Positions 23,605 to 34,500 of a DNA stretch of 64,000 nucleotides are shown one piece after another. The first letter of the stretch is position 1, and each line of letters starts with the position of its first letter. Made by a program: the position numbers and the translations under genes. Origin of the DNA: Galeruca laticollis (taxonomy: Eukaryota > Arthropoda > Insecta > Coleoptera > Chrysomelidae); the NCBI GenBank assembly GCA_963921935.1, contig OY998176.1:182863842-182927841 (forward strand), written 5' to 3'. The notes under the pieces are model-generated. The model made no database searches. It saw nothing but the letters and a program-made list of their open reading frames with translations, and was not told the DNA's origin.

Positions 23605-25768
23605 TGAACTAATCCTCTAGTTTTGTAAATATAATGAAATAAACAAACATAATAAACAAGTCTTATTGTAACGTAAGAAGTGTCAGTAGACACAACCATT
23701 AGAATAAACTCAATAAAAAGTCAAAGATTAAAATATAAAAAGATTGAAATATGTATAGATTGGATAATATATTGATGTGAAATTTTGAAAAGGATGAAGA
23801 ATAGAAATTACAACACTATATTAGCTAATTAAAGAGTAAATATTACCTGTACCAGTAATTCTGATTGGTTGTCAAAGTCATGGAATTCGGAATTGCACTG
23901 AACACAGCCATAACAATTTCGGCAGGATGAAATGTCACACAATAGCTTGAAACCTAAAGTAAGAGAAAAGAATAATTAGTCTAACGATAATTTAACATTA
24001 TTTACATATTATTTTTGTAGTAGCATAAATTTAGAATACCATGTATTCATTCATTCATTGAAAAGGGTTGAAACTAGATGGGAAAGATAGTTGGAACACA
24101 GCCCCAAACATATTGAGGAAATGAATATTTATAGGAAGTAATGTCATGCTAGGGAATTTTTCAATACCAACCTAAATCATTGTTTATAGATTATAGATAT
24201 AAAATTTAATTACAAAAACAAAAATAATAAGGAGTATATGTATAATAAATATCAAACGAGACGCAAAATTAAATTAGAATCAATTACATATAGGTTAATT
24301 AATAATATAGGTTGTAATATTTGTAAAAATAAACATTTTGTAAATTAGCTAAACAAGGTAAATATAAGAAAATGGACTATTGTAAGAGGAAAGAAGGACT
24401 TAATTAAAATTCCTTAATACGATAGAGATTTAAATGAATCAGTGTCAATACCCTCCAGGACAATAAATTTATGTTTTTTCAAAATAGTCACTAAAAGACT
24501 GGAGAATAACAATTTCTGTGATAAAAAAACAAATAAGAGTGCTATGGACTAGTGAAGTCGGGATAGTTGTTGATTTTGAAAAACAAAGGAGTGGATTTAG
24601 AATGGTGATGAGGGATGCGTCTCTGTAAGATTGCTCTCTGCAAAAATTTTCTTTAAAAAACAGTTAAAAGTTAAAATTATATAAACATTTTATGACAAAC
24701 TAATCATAAGTGTATCAGATCCTGTGTAAGTACTAAAGAGTGCCGTAGGAGCATATCTCTAAGGAGATATCGGCAAGTTTGGAAGATGTAAGTGCAGCCG
24801 GCAGTAATAGCAAGAAAGATAAGGTCTGTGTATTTTGATTAAACCTATTTGGAATTCCAATAAACATTTTAAAGTGTACACTCAAAATTCAATAGAACAT
24901 TCAATTGATATATATCATATAAAAAGGCCAAAGAACAGTAACATATAATGCATTATAAAATTCATCTATAGAGAATTATAATTTTAAGATAATATTGAAA
25001 CTCACCTGTTGTAAATTTATCCTCGTAAAATATCACGTACATCATGCGTGCTCAATTCTATTTCATTACTTATTTTCAGCTTTTGCATGCATAACTTTCA
25101 TCTATCACTTTCTTGTTTTTTTAAATACACGTACACATATAGTTTATAAAGTATTACTTATATGTAATTGATTATAAAAACATTTAATAATTATAACCAA
25201 CAATTTTCATCACAGACACGCTAACAGTGTGTTGAATATAAACGTTGTGTATGGAAGGAAACTTCTTTCTTACATGTATACTGTAGCAGCGCATGCGTTT
25301 GGAGATATAGCGCCGACGCAGAAATTATATCATTTTGTTTCCAAGAATGTATGTATGATATAGGGTGGCACAATTCCTTAAGAATAAATGTGCAAAATAA
25401 ATTAACAGTTACAAAATAATTTATTATGTTCTAATCAGATTAAAAATTGAAATTCATTTATTAAACATATTTACATTAATGTGTTGGTTTTCTTTTATTC
25501 TTACATCTATGGTTAAAGTATCAATATCACTATTATCATATTTCAATCGTTTTATTTAATAGATGTTATTTCTTTCAGAGGTTGTAATTAAAAGGTAAGA
25601 TTATGTATATGTATTTCTTCAATCTTTGATTATCATATCCAGAACCCAACGAGAGAAGTTTCTCATGTTCTCCGATAAAATATAAAACTATAATAAAATA
25701 AACAAATAATATAATCTGAGCTATCCATAAAATTATCATAAATTATAATTATCATCATTCAACTATAA
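23605..25768 (+). repeat. Element 1 5' LTR (2164 bp)
   Basis: It begins TGAACTAATCC and ends ATTCAACTATAA, two bases before the PBS. Differences from the 3' copy are GCAGGATGA/GCAGTATGA, GAAGTCGGG/GAAGCCGGG and CATAAAATT/CATTAAATT. The last part (CTCATGTTCTCCGATAA...AATAAA...CTGAGCTATCC) resembles the end of the element 2 LTR and contains an AATAAA poly(A) signal, so this is probably R/U5. The U3 promoter should lie upstream but I cannot place the start site. Confidence 0.92.
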
Positions 25769-25770
25769 AT

Positions 25771-25788
25771 TGGCGCCCAACGTGGGGC
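25771..25788 (+). other. Primer-binding site, tRNA-Lys1,2 type
   Basis: TGGCGCCCAACGTGGGGC starts two bases after the 5' LTR. It is the sequence known as the PBS for tRNA-Lys1,2 in other retroelements. It would prime minus-strand DNA synthesis. Confidence 0.92.
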
Positions 25789-25877
25789 TATTAAACAAAT
25801 AATTATAAAATTGTCAGTCCAACGTTGAGAAAATTTAAAGAATTAAATTGCTTTAATTAATAATAAATAAATAAATC

Positions 25878-27797
25878 ATGGAAAGCAAGAAAATGGTATT
25901 GAGAGACGGGAAACAGGTCGGAAATGATAGCGGATCAGAAGAGGAAAGAGAAGAGAGGAGCCATGGAATGGGAGATTTTCAGGTCCAATATCTGATCCAA
26001 GGTCAACAAGCTGAAGGACATGCATCGGAAGAAAATACGACAGGAGATGAAGAAGATGTAGAACAAGAGGATAGGATAGAAGAGAGACAAGAAAAACAAG
26101 GAAGAACAAGTACAAGTAGGGATGATTTAATGATGGTCATGATGCAACAATTATTTGCTGATATGAGGGGAGATTTAAATGGGAAGATGGATAAAATGCA
26201 TGGAGATATGAACCAGAAATTTGAAGAAAATAGGATAAATATGGACACGATGAGGGGAGACATGAATAGTATCAAGGAAGAAATTAGAGGAGACATCAAT
26301 AATATCCATGGAAACATGAAGAGATTAGAAGAGAAAATAGATGAAGTCAAATTAGAAAGTTTGAAGGAAATTAAGGAACTCAAGGAGAACCAGGAAGGAT
26401 TTAAGAAGAATATTAACGAGGTAAGAGAAGAAATGGAGAATAAAAATAAAAATTTGAGACAAGAAATCCAAGAAAACGGTATGAAAATTCGAGAAAACAT
26501 AGAAAAGATCATAGTAGAAGAAGTATCAGAATTTAGAAGAGATATAGAAGAGAATTTACCAGAAAATATTAGAGTGGAAGTCTCAAAACAGTCGAATCAT
26601 CTAACAAAGGAAGTAGAACAGATAAAAGAAAATGTAAATAGGAAATTTAAGGATTTAGATGGCAAGATAGAAGAGAGAACTGGGATGAGTTCAGCAATTA
26701 ATGAAGATATAAATCGACAAGTAAGTCAAGAAATAGAAGAAATGAATAGGAAGTTACGAAATACTGTTGAGGAAATGGAAGAGAATTTTAGAAGAAGTGG
26801 TGGAGTTAATGTATGTCCTGGAAATTTCCATAGTAATTTCGAAATCGGGGTGAAATTCGATGGGAACATAAATAATGTACATCCCAAGGTATTTCTGAAG
26901 ATAATTCGCAGTAAAATAAAAGGACTCAGGGACATTATGGAAATAAAACTCATTATAAGGAGTATATTACAGGGCCATGCTTTGTTATGGTTCTGTAATA
27001 AAGAAGAACAGATCCAGAGTTTGGGCGACTTTGAACAACAATTTTTAGCTTATTTTTGGGGAGAATTGCAACAGGCAACATTTAGGGAACGGCTATATTT
27101 TGGCAAGTTCGATTATAAGAAGAGTAAAAATCTAAACAACTATGCGATGCAGTTATACAACATAGCCCAATACCTTGAGCCTGGAATGAAGGAGGAAGAG
27201 TTAGTCTTGTATGTCGGAAGACATTTTAACTCTGAAGTAGCGGAAACAATAGCGCTACACAATATAAAATCCATGGATAATTTATCAAGCTATTTACAAC
27301 GCGTGGAAAGAAGCTATACTAACAACAATGATATACGAGAGAATAGATCAAATGAGAATGGAAATGGACATTATCGCAGAGACAATGAGAGAAGAAATGA
27401 CTATGGAAACAATGGGAATCGAAACTATGAGAGAAGAGAACAAGGACGGGATGATAGAAATCCTAGAAATGACAATTATAGAAATGGAAATGGGAATTAC
27501 AGGAATGGATATCAGAATAACAATAATGGTAATAGAAATAATGGAAATAGGCCATACGAAAATGGGGGAAATTATAGAAATTTTGGAAGACGAAACGAAA
27601 ATGGAAATCGAAATTGGCAACAATACAGAAGGGATGGAAGAAATAATGAAGAAGATCGCAGAAATGAAAACAGGGAAAGAAATTATGACCAGAGAGGCAA
27701 TAGGGAAGAAGACAGAAGACAAGTTAATTTGATACAAAATCAGGAAGAGGTAAGAAGGGATATTGATCAGGGCCCGAGTTCTGATCCGAATTTCTAA
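25878..27797 (+). CDS. Element 1 Gag, 639 aa
   Basis: A structural protein expected to form the particle and pack the RNA. It starts MESKKMVLRDGKQVG 90 bases after the PBS. Residues about 10-75 are acidic (EEE/GDEED runs), and about 90-310 form a long Lys/Glu-rich, coiled-coil-like stretch with repeats such as MRGDMN and IRGDINNIHGNM. A capsid-like block follows (GVKFDGNINNVHPKVF, GHALLWFCNKEEQ, YFWGELQQA, about 320-400). The tail (about 490-630) is rich in Asn, Arg and Gly (NGNRNNGNRPY type) and lacks any CCHC knuckle; it may bind RNA instead. The frame is uninterrupted. It ends at TAA 27795, with pol in the -1 frame. Acidic start, coil, capsid block and basic tail are all conserved with element 2. 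Confidence 0.9.
   Translation: MESKKMVLRDGKQVGNDSGSEEEREERSHGMGDFQVQYLIQGQQAEGHASEENTTGDEEDVEQEDRIEERQEKQGRTSTSRDDLMMVMMQQLFADMRGDLNGKMDKMHGDMNQKFEENRINMDTMRGDMNSIKEEIRGDINNIHGNMKRLEEKIDEVKLESLKEIKELKENQEGFKKNINEVREEMENKNKNLRQEIQENGMKIRENIEKIIVEEVSEFRRDIEENLPENIRVEVSKQSNHLTKEVEQIKENVNRKFKDLDGKIEERTGMSSAINEDINRQVSQEIEEMNRKLRNTVEEMEENFRRSGGVNVCPGNFHSNFEIGVKFDGNINNVHPKVFLKIIRSKIKGLRDIMEIKLIIRSILQGHALLWFCNKEEQIQSLGDFEQQFLAYFWGELQQATFRERLYFGKFDYKKSKNLNNYAMQLYNIAQYLEPGMKEEELVLYVGRHFNSEVAETIALHNIKSMDNLSSYLQRVERSYTNNNDIRENRSNENGNGHYRRDNERRNDYGNNGNRNYERREQGRDDRNPRNDNYRNGNGNYRNGYQNNNNGNRNNGNRPYENGGNYRNFGRRNENGNRNWQQYRRDGRNNEEDRRNENRERNYDQRGNREEDRRQVNLIQNQEEVRRDIDQGPSSDPNF
27788..27794 (+). other. Probable -1 frameshift site at the gag-pol junction of element 1
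   Basis: In Gag frame the last codons are AAT TTC TAA. The heptamer G-AAT-TTC directly precedes the stop, and the pol frame (-1) is open from 27785. Slippage of the Phe tRNA from TTC to TTT would avoid the stop and continue Leu-Ile-Ser into Pol. The first base is not the ideal A, so efficiency may be lower than in element 2. Confidence 0.6.
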
Positions 27798-27811
27798 TAA
27801 GTTGCTCTTAC

Positions 27812-30800
27812 GTGCATAATATTGTCTATTCTTCTAAATATCAACATCCTAGGGAATTCATTTTAGACGAAGATCATACAAACCAAGAATTAACTAGATT
27901 AATATTTATAGAGGGAAATTTAGAAAACATTAAATGTAGAGTTTTGTTAGATACGGGTTCAGAAGTGTCCATCATTAATCAAAATATCGTAGACAATTTA
28001 AATCAAGACAATATTATGGTGATAAATACGCATAAAATATCATTAGTAGGGGCAAATGAAAGAAAATTGTATGAAGCAACAAAAACTATAATGACAAATT
28101 TAGAATTAAATGGCAAGATTTTATCAGTACAATTGTTAATAGTAAAAAATTTAAAATATGACATAATCATGGGTACAGATGAACTGAATAAACATAAAAT
28201 TATAATAGATTATAAAAAGCAAAATATAATATATAATGAACATACAATACCATTTATGACGAAAGATCCAACAGATATAGGGAAGAACGAATGTGCAATT
28301 GGACAATTAAATCACATTGTTGAAGAAGAACGAAACATGAGGGATGAATTATGTTTGGAGGAATATAAACAGAGAGTATATGAATTACTTGACTCTCATA
28401 AAAAACTATTTAATGAAGAAGTATGTGTTGCAACCAGATATGTACATAAAATAGAAGTAATACCAGAAATTAAAAATTTTAAAATCAAAACCTATCCGAT
28501 TCCGTATAAATTAAAACAAGAGGTATACCAAGAAATAAATAAAATGTTACATGACGGTATTATTGAAAGATCAAATTCACAATACATAAGTGCTATAACA
28601 TGTGTAAAGAAGAAATCGGGAGATATTAGAATATGTTTGGATGCTAGGAATATAAACACATTTACAAAAAAACAATACGAAAGTCCATTAAATATTGAAG
28701 GTATATTTGGAAGAATTACAAAAGCTAATATATTTTCAAAATTAGATCTAAAGCATAGCTTTTGGTTGATTCCATTGGAACATCGTAGTAGACAATACAC
28801 AGCATTCATGGTAGATGGAGTGGTGTACCAATTTTGTGTGGTGCCATTCGGATTACAAAGCTCTTGTGCTGCTTTAGTACGAACTCTGCATACAATCTTG
28901 AATCCTTATGAAGATTTCACTCTCCACTACATTGATGACATCTTGATTTTTTCTGAAACAGAAGAGAAACATCAAAAACATTTGGAAACAATATTAAATG
29001 AATTAGAAAACGCTGGACTCAAGTTAAATTTAGACAAATGTCAGTTTTATAAAAGAGAAGTGGATTATTTAGGATATGTTTTAAATGACACTGGTATAAC
29101 AATGAATCCTGAGAGAATTAAAGCAATTTTGGAGTATAAGACGCCGAATAATTTACGAACTTTGCGTGGATTTCTAGGTGTTATTAATTATTTTAAGAAG
29201 TTAATACCTGATCTAAGTAGGAGAGAAATTCCTCTCATAGAATTATTAAAGAAGGATACTAAGTGGAAATGGGATGAGAGAAGAGAAAAGGCATTTCGGG
29301 AATTAAAAGAAATTTTTCTAAACAGTTTAAAAGTTTTTCATCCACAGTACGATCAACCGTTTATCTTAAGAACTGATGCTTCGATAGAAAGATTGGCAGG
29401 TGTATTAGTTCAAATACAAGAAGGATGTGAAGTACCTATTAGTTTTATATCTCGAGTGACCAAACCAGCAGAGAGGAAATACTCCATAACGGAATTGGAG
29501 ATGGCTAGTGTAGTATTTTGCATAAGTAAATTAAGATTTTATCTATTAGGAGCTAAGTTTATTGTAGAAACCGACCATTCAGCATTAACAGCCATGTTAA
29601 AAAACCGTTATGCCAATAATCGTGTTCACAGGTGGATATTATTGCTACAGGAATATGAATTTGAAATCAAATATATTCCAGGGAAACAAAATATTGTAGC
29701 TGATGCATTAAGTCGAGCAGATGAAGTAGGAAATGATCAGACAAAATTTCAAATTGGAATAAACCAATTATACCAAACGGAGGGGATATTTACATTGGAA
29801 AGGATTAAAGAAGATCAGAGACATTTTGAAGATAAGAAAGTCAAGGGTGCCTATAAAATCGATGAGATATGGTATAAGAAATTGGAGGACAGAGAAGTAT
29901 TTGTGATAAGTAAGGAGTTTGCAAAGGAAATTATTATTAATTTACATGAGGAGAATGGACACATAGGAACGAGAAAATTATGGAATGTGTTTAGAGAAAA
30001 TTATGTGTCGAGAAAGGATTTAAGTGTAGTAAAAGAAGTATGCAAATACTGTCAACTATGTCAATTGGCCAAAGAAAAAAATTACCATAACTGCATGACA
30101 GCGAAATCTATGATAACAGATAAACCATTACAGACTGTGGCAATGGACTTTATCGGAAATTTAATTAGAAGTGAATCGGGCAATAAGAATTTATTAGTTA
30201 TAGTAGATGTATACACCAAATTTATTAAAACTTTTCCATGTAAGAGATCTACAGCTAAAATTGTAATAGAATGTTTAAGAAGATACATAGAAGAAGTAGG
30301 GAGACCTCAAAGAATAATACTCGACCATGCTACATACTTTGAAAGTTTAAAATTAAAACAATATTGTGACAAGGAACAAATAGAATTACAATTTATTAGT
30401 ATAAGAAGACCCAGCTCCAATCCAGCTGAGAGATATATAAAAGAAATTTTGAAATATTTAAGAATACTTTGCCAAGGGATACATATTCGATGGGATGAAA
30501 ACATGGATAGAATTGAAGAATTTATTAATAATTTACCACATGGAGTAACAGGCGAAAGTCCAATTTATTTGATGAAAGGTATTCAACCGAAACGAAACTG
30601 GATTGTGAATAGAGATACTACCCTAGAAGAGATATTAGAAAAGGTAAATATAAGAATCAAGAGGAATGCTGAGAAATATATTCGGGATCAGAACAAGAAG
30701 ATCAAGAAGATAACACGATTTAACAAAGGAGAATTGGTTATAATAAAAGCACTAAAAACATCCAATAAAGCAGAAGACCAATGTATTAAATTGCAATTGC

Positions 30801-30928
30801 CATTCAAGGGACCTTATGAAGTATTAACTGAAAATGCACAAAACAGTTATAAACTGGTATACCCGGGAACAAACATGGTTAGGGGTGTTTTTAACATTGA
30901 GTCAATTTATAAATATAACTCTCAATAA
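27812..30928 (+). CDS. Element 1 Pol polyprotein: PR, RT, RNase H, integrase
   Basis: The listed start is a GTG; translation more likely enters from Gag by -1 frameshift, since the frame is open from 27785. Protease active site DTGSE at residues 47-51. RT: ICLDARN, FSKLDLKHSFWLIPL, VVPFGLQSSC and YIDD at 373-376. RNase H: RTDAS, TELEMAS, ETDHSALT, NIVADALSR. Integrase zinc motif HEENGH...CKYCQLC, then candidate catalytic residues D779 (AMDFIG), D838 (ILDHATYF) and E873 (NPAERYIKE). The domain order PR-RT-RH-IN is that of Ty3/gypsy. The frame is intact through the C-terminal GVFNIESIYKYNSQ. The enzymes would copy the RNA and insert the DNA. Confidence 0.93.
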   Translation: MHNIVYSSKYQHPREFILDEDHTNQELTRLIFIEGNLENIKCRVLLDTGSEVSIINQNIVDNLNQDNIMVINTHKISLVGANERKLYEATKTIMTNLELNGKILSVQLLIVKNLKYDIIMGTDELNKHKIIIDYKKQNIIYNEHTIPFMTKDPTDIGKNECAIGQLNHIVEEERNMRDELCLEEYKQRVYELLDSHKKLFNEEVCVATRYVHKIEVIPEIKNFKIKTYPIPYKLKQEVYQEINKMLHDGIIERSNSQYISAITCVKKKSGDIRICLDARNINTFTKKQYESPLNIEGIFGRITKANIFSKLDLKHSFWLIPLEHRSRQYTAFMVDGVVYQFCVVPFGLQSSCAALVRTLHTILNPYEDFTLHYIDDILIFSETEEKHQKHLETILNELENAGLKLNLDKCQFYKREVDYLGYVLNDTGITMNPERIKAILEYKTPNNLRTLRGFLGVINYFKKLIPDLSRREIPLIELLKKDTKWKWDERREKAFRELKEIFLNSLKVFHPQYDQPFILRTDASIERLAGVLVQIQEGCEVPISFISRVTKPAERKYSITELEMASVVFCISKLRFYLLGAKFIVETDHSALTAMLKNRYANNRVHRWILLLQEYEFEIKYIPGKQNIVADALSRADEVGNDQTKFQIGINQLYQTEGIFTLERIKEDQRHFEDKKVKGAYKIDEIWYKKLEDREVFVISKEFAKEIIINLHEENGHIGTRKLWNVFRENYVSRKDLSVVKEVCKYCQLCQLAKEKNYHNCMTAKSMITDKPLQTVAMDFIGNLIRSESGNKNLLVIVDVYTKFIKTFPCKRSTAKIVIECLRRYIEEVGRPQRIILDHATYFESLKLKQYCDKEQIELQFISIRRPSSNPAERYIKEILKYLRILCQGIHIRWDENMDRIEEFINNLPHGVTGESPIYLMKGIQPKRNWIVNRDTTLEEILEKVNIRIKRNAEKYIRDQNKKIKKITRFNKGELVIIKALKTSNKAEDQCIKLQLPFKGPYEVLTENAQNSYKLVYPGTNMVRGVFNIESIYKYNSQ

Positions 30929-32298
30929 ATGATACAAGAATGAAACAAGAAAAAGAGGAATAGATAATATTATGTTACTTACATGTATATAAATAGTAAT
31001 ATTATAGGTAGATGTAATGATTCCAATGTTCTGCATAAGTAGCACTTCCATGTAACATAAAATATTAGATACTAGGTAGATATAAGGCTTTCAATTTTTT
31101 CATATGTAGGATACATCTAGATTGTTTCCATTATCGCAGTTAAGAATCTATAAAATATAAAAAAAAAAATATATTATTAAAAACTTATAAATGATTTTAA
31201 GTAAAAGTAAAGTAACTTCACATTTAACTTATAAGGAAAGTTAGAGTAGCTATATAGATTAAAAAAATCAAACAAATAGAGACACATTTTGTTATAAAGA
31301 AATATATAATATCAAAGACAGACAGAAATAAAAGCGATAATATAATATTAAGAAATTTTGTAAGAATTTATTAGGTAGAGGGGATAAGAAACAGAATTCA
31401 CACTTATTAATAAGAACAGGTAGGATTTAGGAAGGACAGGCTCGTTATCATTTGAATAACACAGTAAAAGAGGTGGAAAGGAAAGAAAGTTTTTTTTAAA
31501 TCAAGATATAGAATTTGAGATATTCATGTCAAATAAAATTTTATAGGAATTATGGAGATAAGTAACAATGAAATATGGAAGCAAAGATTTATATAGTAAA
31601 TGATATGATTAATTATTATGAGATAGGGAGAAATGAAATATATATAAAGTATAATGTAATTAATATATTGAAGAAATGAAGTTGATGAGTTATAATTAAG
31701 AATTATGCAAATAAATATAAATAGGGATAGTAAGCAAAGAAAAAGGTTAGACTATAGGAGTAATTATATTGACATGAATAAGGGTTGACAATAAGATATG
31801 AAAATATATGAAATATTGGAAATAATAATTTTTTTTTTGAATTCGAAGATAAGATAAGGATAGGAGAGCATTAAAAGAATTGTTAAGTGAAGGAAAAAGG
31901 TATAAGTAAAAATATAAGCAAGAAATAGTTCAAAGAATAAAGATTCTACGGTGTGAATAAATGAATAATAATTGGTATAGGAATTGAAATAAAACAATAA
32001 TATAGAATAATATACTAAGAGTAAGCAAAGATGTCTAAGATATTTCAAACCAGAATGAATGGTCTCATATTTGTAAAAATAATTAGAATAGGATAGGATA
32101 GAATTAGATAATGGAAACTAAGTCTAAGATAGAAATAGTAATAAACTTAAATATAGGATTCTTCAAATTCAATTTCTGTATATAAAGAAAAGAGTAATGA
32201 ATTAAGTAGAATATAATTATTAGCCGGAACGTTGAAATTGAAATTTTAAAAAGGCTACTTAAAAGCTTCCTTTTTGAAAATTTAAATTTGAGGGGAGT
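30929..32298 (+). other. Element 1 non-coding 3' region and PPT
   Basis: About 1.37 kb between pol and the 3' LTR. The plus strand is strongly A- and G-rich, with no open frame on the sense strand and no env-like segment. It ends in AAATTTGAGGGGAG, the polypurine tract that primes plus-strand DNA. Element 2 has only about 240 bases here, so this region is element-specific. Confidence 0.8.
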
Positions 32299-34455
32299 TG
32301 AACTAATCCTCTAGTTTTGTAAATATAATGAAATAAACAAACATAATAAACAAGTCTTATTGTAACGTAAGAAGTGTCAGTAGACACAACCATTAGAATA
32401 AACTCAATAAAAAGTCAAAGATTAAAATATAAAAAGATTGAAATATGTATAGATTGGATAATATATTGATGTGAAATTTTGAAAAGGATGAAGAATAGAA
32501 ATTACAACACTATATTAGCTAATTAAAGAGTAAATATTACCTGTACCAGTAATTCTGATTGGTTGTCAAAGTCATGGAATTCGGAATTGCACTGAACACA
32601 GCCATAACAATTTCGGCAGTATGAAATGTCACACAATAGCTTGAAACCTAAAGTAAGAGAAAAGAATAATTAGTCTAACGATAATTTAACATTATTTACA
32701 TATTATTTTTGTAGTAGCATAAATTTAGAATACCATGTATTCATTCATTCATTGAAAAGGGTTGAAACTAGATGGGAAAGATAGTTGGAACACAGCCCCA
32801 AACATATTGAGGAAATGAATATTTATAGGAAGTAATGTCATGCTAGGGAATTTTTCAATACCAACCTAAATCATTGTTTATAGATTATAGATATAAAATT
32901 TAATTACAAAAACAAAAATAATAAGGAGTATATGTATAATAAATATCAAACGAGACGCAAAATTAAATTAGAATCAATTACATATAGGTTAATTAATAAT
33001 ATAGGTTGTAATATTTGTAAAAATAAACATTTTGTAAATTAGCTAAACAAGGTAAATATAAGAAAATGGACTATTGTAAGAGGAAAGAAGGACTTAATTA
33101 AAATTCCTTAATACGATAGAGATTTAAATGAATCAGTGTCAATACCCTCCAGGACAATAAATTTATGTTTTTTCAAAATAGTCACTAAAAGACTGGAGAA
33201 TAACAATTTCTGTGATAAAAAAACAAATAAGAGTGCTATGGACTAGTGAAGCCGGGATAGTTGTTGATTTTGAAAAACAAAGGAGTGGATTTAGAATGGT
33301 GATGAGGGATGCGTCTCTGTAAGATTGCTCTCTGCAAAAATTTTCTTTAAAAAACAGTTAAAAGTTAAAATTATATAAACATTTTATGACAAACTAATCA
33401 TAAGTGTATCAGATCCTGTGTAAGTACTAAAGAGTGCCGTAGGAGCATATCTCTAAGGAGATATCGGCAAGTTTGGAAGATGTAAGTGCAGCCGGCAGTA
33501 ATAGCAAGAAAGATAAGGTCTGTGTATTTTGATTAAACCTATTTGGAATTCCAATAAACATTTTAAAGTGTACACTCAAAATTCAATAGAACATTCAATT
33601 GATATATATCATATAAAAAGGCCAAAGAACAGTAACATATAATGCATTATAAAATTCATCTATAGAGAATTATAATTTTAAGATAATATTGAAACTCACC
33701 TGTTGTAAATTTATCCTCGTAAAATATCACGTACATCATGCGTGCTCAATTCTATTTCATTACTTATTTTCAGCTTTTGCATGCATAACTTTCATCTATC
33801 ACTTTCTTGTTTTTTTAAATACACGTACACATATAGTTTATAAAGTATTACTTATATGTAATTGATTATAAAAACATTTAATAATTATAACCAACAATTT
33901 TCATCACAGACACGCTAACAGTGTGTTGAATATAAACGTTGTGTATGGAAGGAAACTTCTTTCTTACATGTATACTGTAGCAGCGCATGCGTTTGGAGAT
34001 ATAGCGCCGACGCAGAAATTATATCATTTTGTTTCCAAGAATGTATGTATGATATAGGGTGGCACAATTCCTTAAGAATAAATGTGCAAAATAAATTAAC
34101 AGTTACAAAATAATTTATTATGTTCTAATCAGATTAAAAATTGAAATTCATTTATTAAACATATTTACATTAATGTGTTGGTTTTCTTTTATTCTTACAT
34201 CTATGGTTAAAGTATCAATATCACTATTATCATATTTCAATCGTTTTATTTAATAGATGTTATTTCTTTCAGAGGTTGTAATTAAAAGGTAAGATTATGT
34301 ATATGTATTTCTTCAATCTTTGATTATCATATCCAGAACCCAACGAGAGAAGTTTCTCATGTTCTCCGATAAAATATAAAACTATAATAAAATAAACAAA
34401 TAATATAATCTGAGCTATCCATTAAATTATCATAAATTATAATTATCATCATTCA

Positions 34456-34462
<7 letters not shown>
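32299..34462 (+). repeat. Element 1 3' LTR (2164 bp)
   Basis: The copy of the 5' LTR, starting right after the PPT and running into a (TA)n tract. Equal length and three substitutions show near identity. Confidence 0.92.

Positions 34463-34495
<33 letters not shown>
34463..34495. repeat. (TA)n tract between element 1 and the next LTR
   Basis: About 33 bases of TA repeats. The element 1 LTR ends at its left edge and an element-3-type LTR starts at its right edge. Confidence 0.93.

Positions 34496-34500
<5 letters not shown>

Larger units (their letters stand above)
23605..34462 (+). mobile_element. Intact-looking Ty3/gypsy LTR retrotransposon (element 1), 10.86 kb
   Basis: 5' LTR 23605-25768, PBS 25771-25788, gag 25878-27797, pol to 30928 in the -1 frame, a long non-coding tail, PPT (AGGGGAG, 32291-32297) and 3' LTR 32299-34462. 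The LTRs are the same length (2164 bp) and differ at three positions that I can see, so insertion was recent. Both ORFs are open. LTR ends are ambiguous by 1-3 bases because the target is an AT repeat; the likely duplication is ATAT. Env is absent. It is the best candidate for an active element here. Confidence 0.93.

Noticed and set aside
27328..27732. 134-codon frame inside element 1 gag (and 50529-50780 in element 2)
   Set aside because: A +1 shadow of the repetitive Gag tail; Met/Ile/Glu-rich with no independent support.
31764..32048. Minus-strand frame in the element 1 3' region as a possible env or antisense gene
   Set aside because: Phe/Tyr/Leu-rich by composition only; no signal peptide-plus-anchor layout, and absent from element 2.
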